A stretch of 12,457 nt of DNA from JBNNGK01 sp050268245 (lineage in GTDB: Bacteria > Pseudomonadota > Gammaproteobacteria > Enterobacterales > Enterobacteriaceae), in the NCBI RefSeq assembly GCF_050268245.1, contig NZ_JBNNGK010000034.1, forward strand, positions 1-12,457. Direction: 5' to 3'. Both the position numbers and the translations under genes were made by a program. The stretch's first letter is position 1; every line of letters begins with the position of its first letter. Below the pieces are notes generated by a model. It worked only from the letters and a program-made list of their open reading frames with translations. It did no database searches and was not told the DNA's origin. Below, in pieces: positions 4,990 through 12,401 of the stretch.

Positions 4990-6012
4990 ATGAAACAAAC
5001 ACGGGTTAAAAATCTCATGCTGAAAGGGTGGCTGGCGGCAGCGTTGCTGGCTAGCGGTACCGTTTCGGCCACCGAATTGCTCAATAGCTCTTACGACGTA
5101 TCCCGTGAATTGTTTACCGCGCTGAATCCTGGGTTCGAACAGCAGTGGAATCAACAGCATCCAAACGACAAACTAACCATTAAGCAGTCACACGCAGGCT
5201 CTTCCAAACAGGCGTTGGCGATTCTGCAAGGGTTACGTGCCGATGTCGTTACCTACAACCAAGTATCTGACGTGCAGATTTTGCACGATCGTGGTCGACT
5301 GATCCCGGCTGATTGGCAAGCACGCTTGCCGAATAACAGTTCGCCATTCTATTCCACCATGGCGTTTTTGGTACGCAAGGGCAACCCAAAAGGTATTCAC
5401 GACTGGAGTGACCTGGTTCGTGACGATGTGAAACTGGTGTTCCCAAATCCAAAAACATCCGGTAATGGCCGTTATACCTATTTAGCTGCCTGGGGTGCCG
5501 CCAACCTGGCTGACGGCAATGATCCGGCGAAAACCCGTGCGTTCATGACCCGGTTCCTGAAAAACGTTGAGGTGTTCGATACCGGCGGCCGTGGTGCGAC
5601 GACCACTTTCGTCGAGCGTGGGTTGGGTGATGTGCTGATCAGTTTTGAATCAGAGGTCAACAATATCCGTAAACAGTATGGCGAAGACAAGTATCAAGTG
5701 ATTGTGCCGCCGGTAGATATTCTGGCGGAGTTTCCGGTGGCATGGGTCGATAAAAACGTCGAGCGTAACGGCAGCGCGCAGGCGGCCAAAGAGTATCTGA
5801 ATTATCTCTATAGTCCTGCGGCGCAGAACACTATTACCAGTTTTTATTATCGCGTCTATGACCAGCAAGCGATGGATGCCGCCAAAGATAAGTTCCCTGA
5901 CACCAAGCTGTTCCGGGTGGAAGAGCAGTTTGGCGATTGGCCGCAGGTAATGAAAACGCACTTTGCCAGCGGCGGCGAATTAGAGCAGTTATTAGCAGCA
6001 GGGCATAAGTAA
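4990..6012 (+). CDS. cysP: CysP, periplasmic thiosulfate/sulfate-binding protein
   Basis: A 340-residue solute-binding protein that captures thiosulfate (and sulfate) in the periplasm and delivers it to the CysTWA transporter. Residues 1-27 form a Sec signal peptide with cleavage expected after VSA, giving mature TELLNSSYDVSRELF as in E. coli CysP (338 residues). Conserved ligand-site stretches include IKQSHAGSSKQAL, VTYNQVSDVQILHDRG, FPNPKTSGNGRYTYLAAWG, VFDTGGRGATTTF and FPVAWVDKN. ATG 4990 follows AAGG at 4980-4983. The gene opens the cysPTWA operon and overlaps cysT by one base (TAATG). Expression is expected to be under CysB control during sulfur limitation. Confidence 0.97.
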   Translation: MKQTRVKNLMLKGWLAAALLASGTVSATELLNSSYDVSRELFTALNPGFEQQWNQQHPNDKLTIKQSHAGSSKQALAILQGLRADVVTYNQVSDVQILHDRGRLIPADWQARLPNNSSPFYSTMAFLVRKGNPKGIHDWSDLVRDDVKLVFPNPKTSGNGRYTYLAAWGAANLADGNDPAKTRAFMTRFLKNVEVFDTGGRGATTTFVERGLGDVLISFESEVNNIRKQYGEDKYQVIVPPVDILAEFPVAWVDKNVERNGSAQAAKEYLNYLYSPAAQNTITSFYYRVYDQQAMDAAKDKFPDTKLFRVEEQFGDWPQVMKTHFASGGELEQLLAAGHK

Positions 6013-6845
6013 TGTTGTCGTTGTCGAGCAAACGGGTACTACCAGGGTTTGGCCTGAGTCTGGGGAGCAGCCTGTTTTATACCTGCCTGATTTTGCTGTT
6101 GCCGATGAGCGCGCTGGTGATGCAACTGGCACAAATGAGTCTGGCGCAGTATTGGGCGGTGATTTCAAATCCGCAGGTGGTGGCGGCATATAAAGTTACG
6201 CTATTAGCGGCCGCGGTCGCCAGCCTGTTTAATGCGTTATTCGGCATGCTGATGGCGTGGATCCTGACCCGCTATCGCTTTCCTGGCCGCACGTTGTTAG
6301 ATGGCCTGATCGATCTGCCTTTCGCTTTGCCGACAGCGGTTGCGGGCCTGACGCTGGCGGGCTTGTTTTCTACCACCGGTTGGTATGGTCAATGGTTAGC
6401 GCACTTCGACATCAAGGTGACGTTTACCTGGTTGGGGATCGCCGTAGCAATGGCGTTCACCAGCCTGCCGTTTGTGGTGCGAACAGTGCAACCGGTGCTC
6501 GAAGAGTTAGGGCCAGAATACGAAGAGGCCGCCGAAACGCTGGGGGCAAGCCGTTGGCAAAGTTTCCGCCGCGTGGTGTTACCTGAGGTCGCGCCAGCGC
6601 TGCTGGCCGGTACGGCGATCTCCTTTACCCGCAGTCTGGGGGAGTTTGGTGCGGTGATCTTTATCGCAGGCAATATTGCGTGGCAAACCGAAGTCACCTC
6701 CTTAATGATTTTTGTGCGTCTGCAGGAGTTTGATTACCCGGCAGCGAGTGCCATTGCTTCGGTCATTTTAGCGGCGTCATTACTGCTGTTGTTTAGCATT
6801 AACACACTACAAAGCCGGTTTGGCAAGCGCATCGGGGGGCACTAA
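6012..6845 (+). CDS. cysT: CysT (CysU), sulfate/thiosulfate ABC transporter permease
   Basis: A 277-residue inner-membrane permease, the same length as E. coli CysU/CysT, that forms the translocation channel together with CysW. About six hydrophobic segments are visible, the first near residues 15-37. The EAA loop that docks on the ATPase is at about 171-191 (EEAAETLGASRWQSFRRVVLP). DLPFALPTAVAGLTLA and TRSLGEFGAVIFI are conserved permease blocks. The start codon overlaps the cysP stop, and its own stop overlaps the cysW start, so the three are translationally coupled. Confidence 0.96.
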   Translation: MLSLSSKRVLPGFGLSLGSSLFYTCLILLLPMSALVMQLAQMSLAQYWAVISNPQVVAAYKVTLLAAAVASLFNALFGMLMAWILTRYRFPGRTLLDGLIDLPFALPTAVAGLTLAGLFSTTGWYGQWLAHFDIKVTFTWLGIAVAMAFTSLPFVVRTVQPVLEELGPEYEEAAETLGASRWQSFRRVVLPEVAPALLAGTAISFTRSLGEFGAVIFIAGNIAWQTEVTSLMIFVRLQEFDYPAASAIASVILAASLLLLFSINTLQSRFGKRIGGH

Positions 6846-7720
6846 TGGCTGATATTTCTGCCTTCAATGGCGTAGAGCGCCCGCGCGTAAACTGGGGCAA
6901 ATGGGTACTGATCACTATCGGCGTGCTGTTTTCGCTGTTGATCTTGGTGATCCCAATGGTTTCGATCTTTGCCAACGCCCTCTCACAAGGCGTTGGTGAA
7001 ATGTGGCGCAATCTGCTTGAACCCGACATGCTGCACGCCATTTGGCTAACGGTGCTGATCGCGCTGATTACCGTGCCGGTGAACCTGATTTTCGGCACCT
7101 TGTTGGCTTGGCTGGTGACGCGTTTTACCTTTCGCGGTCGTCAACTGTTGCTGACGCTGATTGATATTCCGTTTGCCGTATCTCCGGTGGTCGCGGGGCT
7201 GATATACCTCCTGTTCTACGGGAGTAATGGCCTGCTGGGGAGCTGGCTGGATGAGCACGACATCCAACTGATGTTCTCCTGGCCGGGGATGGTGCTGGTG
7301 ACGGTGTTTGTCACCTGTCCGTTTGTGGTCCGTGAGCTGGTGCCGCTCATGCTGAGCCAAGGCAGCCAAGAAGATGAGGCGGCGATCTTATTGGGCGCTT
7401 CAGGTTGGCAGATGTTCCGGCGCGTGACGCTGCCAAACATTCGCTGGGCGCTGTTGTATGGCGTGGTGCTGACCAATGCCCGTGCCATCGGTGAGTTTGG
7501 TGCGGTGTCGGTGGTGTCCGGTTCGATTCGCGGTGAAACCTACAGTTTGCCGCTACAGGTAGAGTTACTGCAGCAGGATTATAACACCGTCGGCTCTTTC
7601 ACCGCCGCCGCGCTGTTAACCGTGATGGCAATTGTCACATTATTCTTAAAAAGCGCTCTGCAATGGCGTCTGGAACGCCAGAACGCACGTCTTGAGCGGG
7701 AGGGAAATCATGAGCATTGA
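6845..7720 (+). CDS. cysW: CysW, sulfate/thiosulfate ABC transporter permease
   Basis: A 291-residue inner-membrane permease matching E. coli CysW in length; it pairs with CysT in the CysPTWA importer. The first membrane segment is about residues 20-45; the ATPase-docking EAA loop is at about 176-197 (EDEAAILLGASGWQMFRRVT). IDIPFAVSPVVAGLIYLL and ARAIGEFGAVSVVSG are further family blocks. The start overlaps the cysT stop by one base, and the end overlaps cysA by 11 bases. Confidence 0.96.
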   Translation: MADISAFNGVERPRVNWGKWVLITIGVLFSLLILVIPMVSIFANALSQGVGEMWRNLLEPDMLHAIWLTVLIALITVPVNLIFGTLLAWLVTRFTFRGRQLLLTLIDIPFAVSPVVAGLIYLLFYGSNGLLGSWLDEHDIQLMFSWPGMVLVTVFVTCPFVVRELVPLMLSQGSQEDEAAILLGASGWQMFRRVTLPNIRWALLYGVVLTNARAIGEFGAVSVVSGSIRGETYSLPLQVELLQQDYNTVGSFTAAALLTVMAIVTLFLKSALQWRLERQNARLEREGNHEH

Positions 7721-8798
7721 GATTAACCACATCAACAAATATTTCGGTCGTACTAAAGTATTGAACGACATCTCGCTCGATATCCCTTCTGGTGAGATGG
7801 TCGCGTTGCTGGGGCCGTCTGGGTCGGGGAAAACCACGCTGTTGCGGATTATTGCCGGGCTAGAGGCGCAGAGCGGCGGTAAGTTGGGCTTCCACGGTAC
7901 CGACGTCAGCCGCGTTCACGCCCGTGACCGTCGCGTGGGCTTTGTGTTCCAGCATTATGCGCTGTTCCGCCACATGACGGTATTTGACAACATTGCCTTT
8001 GGCCTGACGGTATTGCCACGCCGTGAGCGGCCTAATGCGGCAGCCATCAAGCAGAAGGTTGAACAATTGTTGGATATGGTGCAGTTGGCGCATCTGGCTA
8101 ACCGCTATCCGTCACAACTGTCCGGTGGCCAGAAGCAGCGTGTGGCGTTGGCGCGTGCGCTGGCGGTGGAACCGCAAATTCTGTTGCTGGACGAACCTTT
8201 TGGTGCGCTTGATGCGCAGGTGCGTAAAGAATTACGTCGTTGGTTACGCCAATTACATGAAGAGTTGAAATTTACCAGCGTGTTCGTGACGCACGATCAG
8301 GAAGAGGCGATGGAAGTCGCCGATCGCATCGTTGTGATGAGCCAAGGTAATATCGAACAAGTGGGTTCGCCTATCGAGATTATGCATGAACCTGCCAGCC
8401 GTTTCGTGCTGGAGTTTATGGGCGAAGTTAACCGTTTGAACGGCGAAATTCGTGGTTCACAACTGTTTGTTGGTGCACATCAATGGCCGTTGGCATTTCA
8501 ACCGATGCATCAGGGCAGCGTCGAGCTGTTCCTGCGTCCGTGGGAAATGGAAGTCAGTACGGAAAGCAGCGCCCGTTGCCCGCTGCCGGTTCAGGTGTTG
8601 GAAGTTACTCCACGCGGTCACTTCTGGCAGTTAACCGTTCAACCGATTGGCTGGCATCAAGATCCCATCAGTGTGGTACTGTCGGAAGGTCATCAACCCC
8701 CGGTGCGCGGCGGTCGCTACTATGTCGGCAGCCTCAATGCGCGTCTGTATGCTGGCGACCAACTGTTACAGCCTGTTGCATTAGCTAAAAGCGCCTGA
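7710..8798 (+). CDS. cysA: CysA, sulfate/thiosulfate ABC transporter ATPase
   Basis: A 362-residue ATP-binding subunit that powers CysPTWA. ATG 7710 is chosen because GGGAGGG at 7698-7704 precedes it and the product then starts MSIEI as in E. coli; an in-frame upstream start at 7692 would add six residues. Motifs: Walker A GPSGSGKT at 35-42, Q-loop Gln81 (FVFQHYALF), signature LSGGQ at 137-141, Walker B ILLLDEP at 157-163 and H-loop His195 (FVTHDQEEA). The C-terminal part from about 240 (FMGEVNRLNG..., LRPWEMEVS) is the TOBE-like regulatory domain found in this family. It overlaps the 3' end of cysW by 11 bases. Confidence 0.97.
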   Translation: MSIEINHINKYFGRTKVLNDISLDIPSGEMVALLGPSGSGKTTLLRIIAGLEAQSGGKLGFHGTDVSRVHARDRRVGFVFQHYALFRHMTVFDNIAFGLTVLPRRERPNAAAIKQKVEQLLDMVQLAHLANRYPSQLSGGQKQRVALARALAVEPQILLLDEPFGALDAQVRKELRRWLRQLHEELKFTSVFVTHDQEEAMEVADRIVVMSQGNIEQVGSPIEIMHEPASRFVLEFMGEVNRLNGEIRGSQLFVGAHQWPLAFQPMHQGSVELFLRPWEMEVSTESSARCPLPVQVLEVTPRGHFWQLTVQPIGWHQDPISVVLSEGHQPPVRGGRYYVGSLNARLYAGDQLLQPVALAKSA

Positions 8799-8828
8799 TA
8801 GTTTTTAGCGGCCAATAAATATTATTTC

Positions 8829-8850
8829 AAGGCAACCTTTGGGTTGCCTT
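8829..8850 (+). terminator. Terminator-like hairpin after cysA (copy 1)
   Basis: AAGGCAACC TTT GGTTGCCTT forms a near-perfect stem with a tiny loop, 31 bases after the cysA stop. It is followed by GAGG rather than a T tract, so on the plus strand it is a weaker terminator than its twin at 8982, with which it shares 21 identical bases. Confidence 0.5.
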
Positions 8851-8853
8851 GAG

Positions 8854-8975
8854 GTTGATGACAACATCGCCTGATGGCTCGAGACATTTGAGCCTAGCAT
8901 AGCGAGGGACGCTCCACTGGCTTACGCCACGACGCTCCCATCGCTGTGCTCTTCCTAATAACTGGCATTGTCAAC
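8854..8975. repeat. Palindromic intergenic element between the two hairpins
   Basis: A stretch of about 122 bases with inverted ends (GTTGATGACAA at the left, TTGTCAAC at the right). Inside is an imperfect palindrome: AGCATAGCGAGGGACGCTC (about 8897-8915) resembles the reverse complement of GACGCTCCCATCGCTGTGCT (about 8932-8951). There is no reading frame of note. It resembles a small non-autonomous palindromic repeat; the family is not recognised. Confidence 0.4.
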
Positions 8976-8980
8976 GGTCT

Positions 8981-9006
8981 GAGGCAACCTTTGGGTTGCC
9001 TTTTTA
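8981..9006 (+). terminator. Rho-independent terminator directly upstream of cysM (copy 2)
   Basis: GAGGCAACC TTT GGGTTGCC followed by TTTTTATA is a strong textbook terminator on the plus strand. It ends only about 32 bases before the preferred cysM start, which leaves no room for a standard promoter between them. cysM expression would therefore need read-through or antitermination, or a promoter whose transcript begins inside the hairpin. Confidence 0.75.
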
Positions 9007-9037
9007 TATTATGCACACCAATACACGGGCAAAAATT

Positions 9038-9919
9038 GTGACAACGCTGGAACACTACATCGGCAATACCCCACTGGTGAAATTACAACGCTTGGCGGCA
9101 GGGCTTGGCAGCGAAGTGTGGCTTAAGCTGGAAGGCAATAATCCGGCGGGTTCGGTCAAGGATCGTGCGGCACTGGCGATGATTAAGCAGGCTGAACTGC
9201 GCGGTGAGATTGCGCCTGGCGATACGCTCATCGAAGCGACCAGCGGCAATACGGGGATTGCACTGGCCATGATCGCGGCGGTGAAAGGTTATCGTCTGAA
9301 ACTGCTGATGCCGGAAAACATGAGTATGGAACGGCAGGCTGCGATGCGTGCGTATGGTGCAGAGTTGATTCTGGTCAGCCGCGAGCTGGGTATGGAGGGG
9401 GCACGCGATCTGGCGCTGGAAATGCAACAGCAGGGACAGGGCAAAGTACTGGATCAATTTAATAACCCGGATAATCCTTACGCTCACTTTACCACCACCG
9501 GGCCGGAAATCTGGCGGCAGACAGAGCAGCGTATCACACACTTTGTTTCCAGCATGGGCACCACGGGCACGATTAGCGGTGTGGGGAGTTATTTGAAAAG
9601 CCAGAACGCCCAGATACAGATTATTGGCTTGCAGCCGGAAGAGGGGAGCCATATTCCCGGCATCCGTCGTTGGTCCCCGGGCTATCAGCCGGGGATTTAT
9701 CGCCCAGACATGATCGATCAAGTGATGGATATGAGCCAACGTGAAGCAGAAACCACCCTGCGCCAATTAGCACAGGTCGAAGGCATCTTTTGTGGTGTCA
9801 GTTCTGGCGGGGCTGTCGCGGGGGCGTTGCGCATCGCGGCGGCTAATCCGGGAGCAGTGATCGTGGCAATTATCTGCGATCGCGGCGATCGTTACCTTTC
9901 AACCGGCGTTTTCAACTAA
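9038..9919 (+). CDS. cysM: CysM, cysteine synthase B (O-acetylserine sulfhydrylase B)
   Basis: A 293-residue PLP enzyme that makes cysteine from O-acetylserine and sulfide, or S-sulfocysteine from thiosulfate, the substrate imported by the upstream genes. GTG 9038 is preferred because it gives MTTLEHYIGNTPLVKL, aligning with the E. coli start; ATG 9011 in frame is an alternative, and neither has a strong ribosome site. With GTG as residue 1, the PLP lysine is K41 (GSVKDRAAL), the phosphate loop is TSGNTG at 68-73, and the CysM-specific thiosulfate residues Arg210, Arg211 and Trp212 (GIRRW) are present, separating it from CysK. The protein ends at STGVFN, about ten residues shorter than E. coli CysM; the missing tail is outside the catalytic core. 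Confidence 0.95.
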   Translation: MTTLEHYIGNTPLVKLQRLAAGLGSEVWLKLEGNNPAGSVKDRAALAMIKQAELRGEIAPGDTLIEATSGNTGIALAMIAAVKGYRLKLLMPENMSMERQAAMRAYGAELILVSRELGMEGARDLALEMQQQGQGKVLDQFNNPDNPYAHFTTTGPEIWRQTEQRITHFVSSMGTTGTISGVGSYLKSQNAQIQIIGLQPEEGSHIPGIRRWSPGYQPGIYRPDMIDQVMDMSQREAETTLRQLAQVEGIFCGVSSGGAVAGALRIAAANPGAVIVAIICDRGDRYLSTGVFN

Positions 9920-10083
9920 CACGGTAATTTGTAGCCTGACGAATGATTTGACGTTTGCGCAGCGGCGGTATTTTACAGTGCCGGAGAGCCGCTGCTATCG
10001 AAGCAGCGTGATCGTTGTCATGCACATTCTGGTCGCGTCGTTTTTTGCCGTCACCTTTCCAAAACACAGGCGACATCCGCCAA

Positions 10084-10129
10084 AGCGCAGTGCTAACCTT
10101 CATTAATCCGATAATCTTGGCACTGCGCT
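10084..10129. repeat. Perfect 10-base inverted repeat
   Basis: AGCGCAGTGC (10084-10093) and GCACTGCGCT (10120-10129) are perfect reverse complements separated by 26 AT-rich bases. The long loop and lack of a T tract argue against a simple terminator; it may be a repeat element or regulator site. Confidence 0.55.
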
Positions 10130-10187
10130 GCCTTTCTCGCGGGGCGCGGTGTCATCACGCTGTTTTTAATCCCATCGGCCTAAACTT

Positions 10188-10203
10188 GTAAGGATTGAGT
10201 AAA
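10188..10203 (+). promoter_or_regulatory. CpxR-box-like direct repeat upstream of the response regulator
   Basis: GTAAG (10188-10192) and GTAAA (10199-10203) lie 11 bases apart, one helical turn, resembling the tandem GTAAA repeats bound by CpxR. The downstream regulator is CpxR-like, so autoregulation is possible. This is a short motif in AT-rich sequence and may be chance. Confidence 0.3.
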
Positions 10204-10263
10204 AGAGGCTGCGAGAGGCGCCCATAGGCGTGAGAATAGCGCAAATCAGTAAAGGAGTGACGA

Positions 10264-10947
10264 ATGGAGATTTTATTGGTCGATGACGATCTGGAACTGG
10301 GCACGATGCTGAGTGAATACCTGCGTGCAGAAGGTTTTAACGCCAGCCTGGTTCTCACCGGTAAGGCTGGCGTAGAAGGGGCGCTGTCAGGCGACTATAG
10401 CGCGATGATCCTCGATATTATGCTGCCTGATATGAGTGGCATCGAGGTGTTGCGCGAGGTGCGTAAAAAGAGTCGCCTGCCGATCATTATGCTTACCGCC
10501 AAGGGTGACAATATTGACCGGGTGATTGGTTTGGAAATGGGCGCCGACGATTACGTGCCAAAACCGTGCTATCCGCGCGAACTGGTGGCACGGCTGCGTG
10601 CGGTACTGCGCCGTTTTGAAGAACAACCGGAGCCAGTTGATAAAAACGTGGCGCTGGTTCTCAGTGATATGAGGCTTGATCCGTCGACGCGCATCAGTGA
10701 ATGGCGTGGGCAACGTATCGATCTGACCGCTTCAGAGTTTAACTTGTTGGAGTTGCTGTTGCGTGCGCCGGAGCGGGTGGTATCGAAAGATGAGCTGTCT
10801 GAGCAGGGCTTAGGGCGGTCACGTGAAGCTTACGATCGCAGTGTTGACGTGCACATTAGCAATATTCGTCAAAAACTGGCTGCCTTGCCGGGTAATACGC
10901 TCAGCATTGAGACGGTGCGCAGTATTGGCTATCGCATTAGGTCATGA
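10264..10947 (+). CDS. OmpR/PhoB-family response regulator, CpxR-like
   Basis: A 227-residue two-component transcription factor. The receiver domain (about 1-115) has the acidic pocket DDD at 7-9, the phosphoacceptor Asp51 (ILDIMLPDMSG), Thr78 (IIMLTAKG) and the conserved Lys100 (YVPKP). A winged-helix DNA-binding domain follows from about 130, with LTASEFNLLELLL, the recognition segment around SVDVHISNIRQKL and the wing IETVRSIGYRI. Overall wording is closest to CpxR among well-known members (for example ELVAR, DVHISN), but clearly distinct. Lys-Pro is followed by Cys102 where Phe is usual. AAAGGAG at 10251-10257 precedes ATG. It shares 4 bases (ATGA) with the kinase gene, so the two form one operon. 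The signal and target genes are unknown. Confidence 0.9.
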   Translation: MEILLVDDDLELGTMLSEYLRAEGFNASLVLTGKAGVEGALSGDYSAMILDIMLPDMSGIEVLREVRKKSRLPIIMLTAKGDNIDRVIGLEMGADDYVPKPCYPRELVARLRAVLRRFEEQPEPVDKNVALVLSDMRLDPSTRISEWRGQRIDLTASEFNLLELLLRAPERVVSKDELSEQGLGRSREAYDRSVDVHISNIRQKLAALPGNTLSIETVRSIGYRIRS

Positions 10948-12263
10948 TGATGCGTGGACGATTATTTTGGAAAATTCTGCTCGGATATTGGTTGGTTTTC
11001 ATCATCATGATGCAGGCGCTGTGGATTTCCTTTGCCGTGTATGGCAACCGTGAACCGCCTGAAAGCTCATTAGCACGGCGTTTAGTTAATCTGCAAATGA
11101 CGTCGGCGGCCTCTGTTTTGCAAAGTGGCGGTATGCCAGCGCTGAACGCGATGATAGCGGACTGGCCGGTTGAGAATCGTCGTTTTTTGACGGTGACACC
11201 TGCGGAGGTAGCACCCAGCTCAATGCCAAACGGGCAGGCTTTGGGGGGAATGCCGAAACATATGATCCGCTGGGTACAAGGCGCTGATAGGCAAGGTTAT
11301 TTGCTAAGCTACGACGTCGATGGTCTGCGTTCGCAATACCGCATGAACAGACGCTGGCATATTTTTCACATACCGACGCCAATGGTGTGGATGGGCGGAT
11401 TGGGCGGGTTGCTGTTCAGCGCGTTGCTGGCATGGAATCTGACGCGGCCGATGCGCCAATTACGTGGAAGTTTTGAACGGGTAGCGCAGGGCGATCTCAC
11501 CGTTCGCTTGTTCCCAACGATGCGACGGCGTCATGACGAACTTTCAGACGTGGCACATGATTTTGATGCGATGGTCGAACGGCTGGATGTCTTGGTCAGC
11601 GCCCGTGAACAGCTATTGCATGACGTTTCCCATGAGTTGCGATCGCCCTTGGCGCGCTTGCAATTGGCGATTGGTTTGGCGAGGCAGAATGCGAGCAACG
11701 TTGAGAGCGCGTTACAGCGCATTGAGCACGAAGCGGAGCGGTTGGACAAAATGATTGGTGAGCTGCTGGCGTTGTCGCGTGCTGAAAACAGCACATTGCC
11801 GGACGAAGAGTATTTTGACCTGCATGGGCTGGTTGTCGCGGTTGTTAACGATGCGCGCTATGAAGCCCAACTGCCTGAGGTGAATATCGTCCTGCAGGCC
11901 AATCCCCACGAAGAATACACCGTAAAAGGCAATGCTGAACTGATGCGTCGTGCGATAGATAATATCGTGCGTAATGCCCTACGCTTTTCCAGCCGTGGGC
12001 AGTGTGTCACGGTTACACTGACGCGTATCGACAATCAATGTCAAATCGTGGTCAGCGATCAAGGGCCTGGCGTAGAAGCCGCGAAACTTTCCAGCATTTT
12101 TGATCCGTTTGTGCGGATGAAATCAGCAAAATCCGGCAAGGGTTACGGGTTAGGGTTGGCGATTGCGCGTAAGGTAGTGCTGGCACACGGTGGGCAAATC
12201 GAAGTGCGTAATGGTGAATCAAGTGGCTTGGTGATCACCCTGCGTGTACCCCGCTGGCATTAA
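10944..12263 (+). CDS. Sensor histidine kinase, CpxA-like, partner of the upstream regulator
   Basis: A 439-residue membrane kinase. A first transmembrane segment (about 8-33), a periplasmic sensor domain of about 110 residues (35-145) with no recognised fold, a second segment (about 147-165) and a HAMP linker (about 166-220) lead to the dimerisation helix with the phosphorylated His230 in HDVSHELRSPLARLQ. The ATPase domain shows the N box around Asn340/Asn344 (DNIVRNALRF), the G1 box DQGPGV (372-377) and the G2 box GYGLGLAI (400-407). All catalytic elements are intact. Three consecutive ATGs (10944, 10947, 10950) are possible starts; the first overlaps the regulator stop. HAMP and H-box wording resembles CpxA, while the sensor domain looks unrelated to it. 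Confidence 0.9.
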   Translation: MMMRGRLFWKILLGYWLVFIIMMQALWISFAVYGNREPPESSLARRLVNLQMTSAASVLQSGGMPALNAMIADWPVENRRFLTVTPAEVAPSSMPNGQALGGMPKHMIRWVQGADRQGYLLSYDVDGLRSQYRMNRRWHIFHIPTPMVWMGGLGGLLFSALLAWNLTRPMRQLRGSFERVAQGDLTVRLFPTMRRRHDELSDVAHDFDAMVERLDVLVSAREQLLHDVSHELRSPLARLQLAIGLARQNASNVESALQRIEHEAERLDKMIGELLALSRAENSTLPDEEYFDLHGLVVAVVNDARYEAQLPEVNIVLQANPHEEYTVKGNAELMRRAIDNIVRNALRFSSRGQCVTVTLTRIDNQCQIVVSDQGPGVEAAKLSSIFDPFVRMKSAKSGKGYGLGLAIARKVVLAHGGQIEVRNGESSGLVITLRVPRWH

Positions 12264-12329
12264 CCATAGGGGAATATTGCTTTAGGGTTAAGCTTTACTA
12301 CGCTTATTGGCTAGAAATAAATACTTATG

Positions 12330-12368
12330 GCGTTATCGTCGCTCAATTGCGTTCGATAGCGCTTTTTT
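12330..12368 (+). terminator. Rho-independent terminator of the two-component operon
   Basis: GCGTTATCG (12330-12338) pairs with CGATAGCGC (12354-12362) over 9 positions with one G-T pair, followed by TTTTTT (12363-12368). It lies 67 bases after the kinase stop. Confidence 0.75.
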
Positions 12369-12378
12369 GTGCGCAGAA

Positions 12379-12401
12379 AACCCCCAGCTAGGCTGGGGGT
12401 T
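12379..12401 (-). terminator. Bidirectional terminator, probably for a convergent gene
   Basis: AACCCCCAGC (12379-12388) and GCTGGGGGTT (12392-12401) form a perfect 10-pair stem with a 3-base loop. On the minus strand it is followed by TTTTCTG, a better T run than on the plus strand. A minus-strand gene beyond the right edge is likely. In E. coli the crr-ptsI-ptsH side of this neighbourhood converges on the cysM side, so crr is a candidate, but none of it is visible here. Confidence 0.7.

Larger units (their letters stand above)
9920..10263. other. Structured intergenic region between cysM and the two-component genes
   Basis: 344 bases with no credible gene. It holds alternative hairpins: GCAGCGGC (9959-9966) pairs perfectly with GCCGCTGC (9988-9995), whose CGCTGC part can instead pair with GCAGCG (10003-10008). 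A 10-base perfect inverted repeat follows at 10084-10129. A bulged short stem with GTTTTTAA at about 10148-10168 could end cysM transcripts weakly. The promoter of the downstream response regulator should lie between about 10165 and 10240. Confidence 0.45.

Noticed and set aside
9083..9766. 227-codon minus-strand open frame across cysM
   Set aside because: It lies fully antisense to a clearly recognised enzyme, lacks a ribosome site and has a composition of low-complexity shadow coding.
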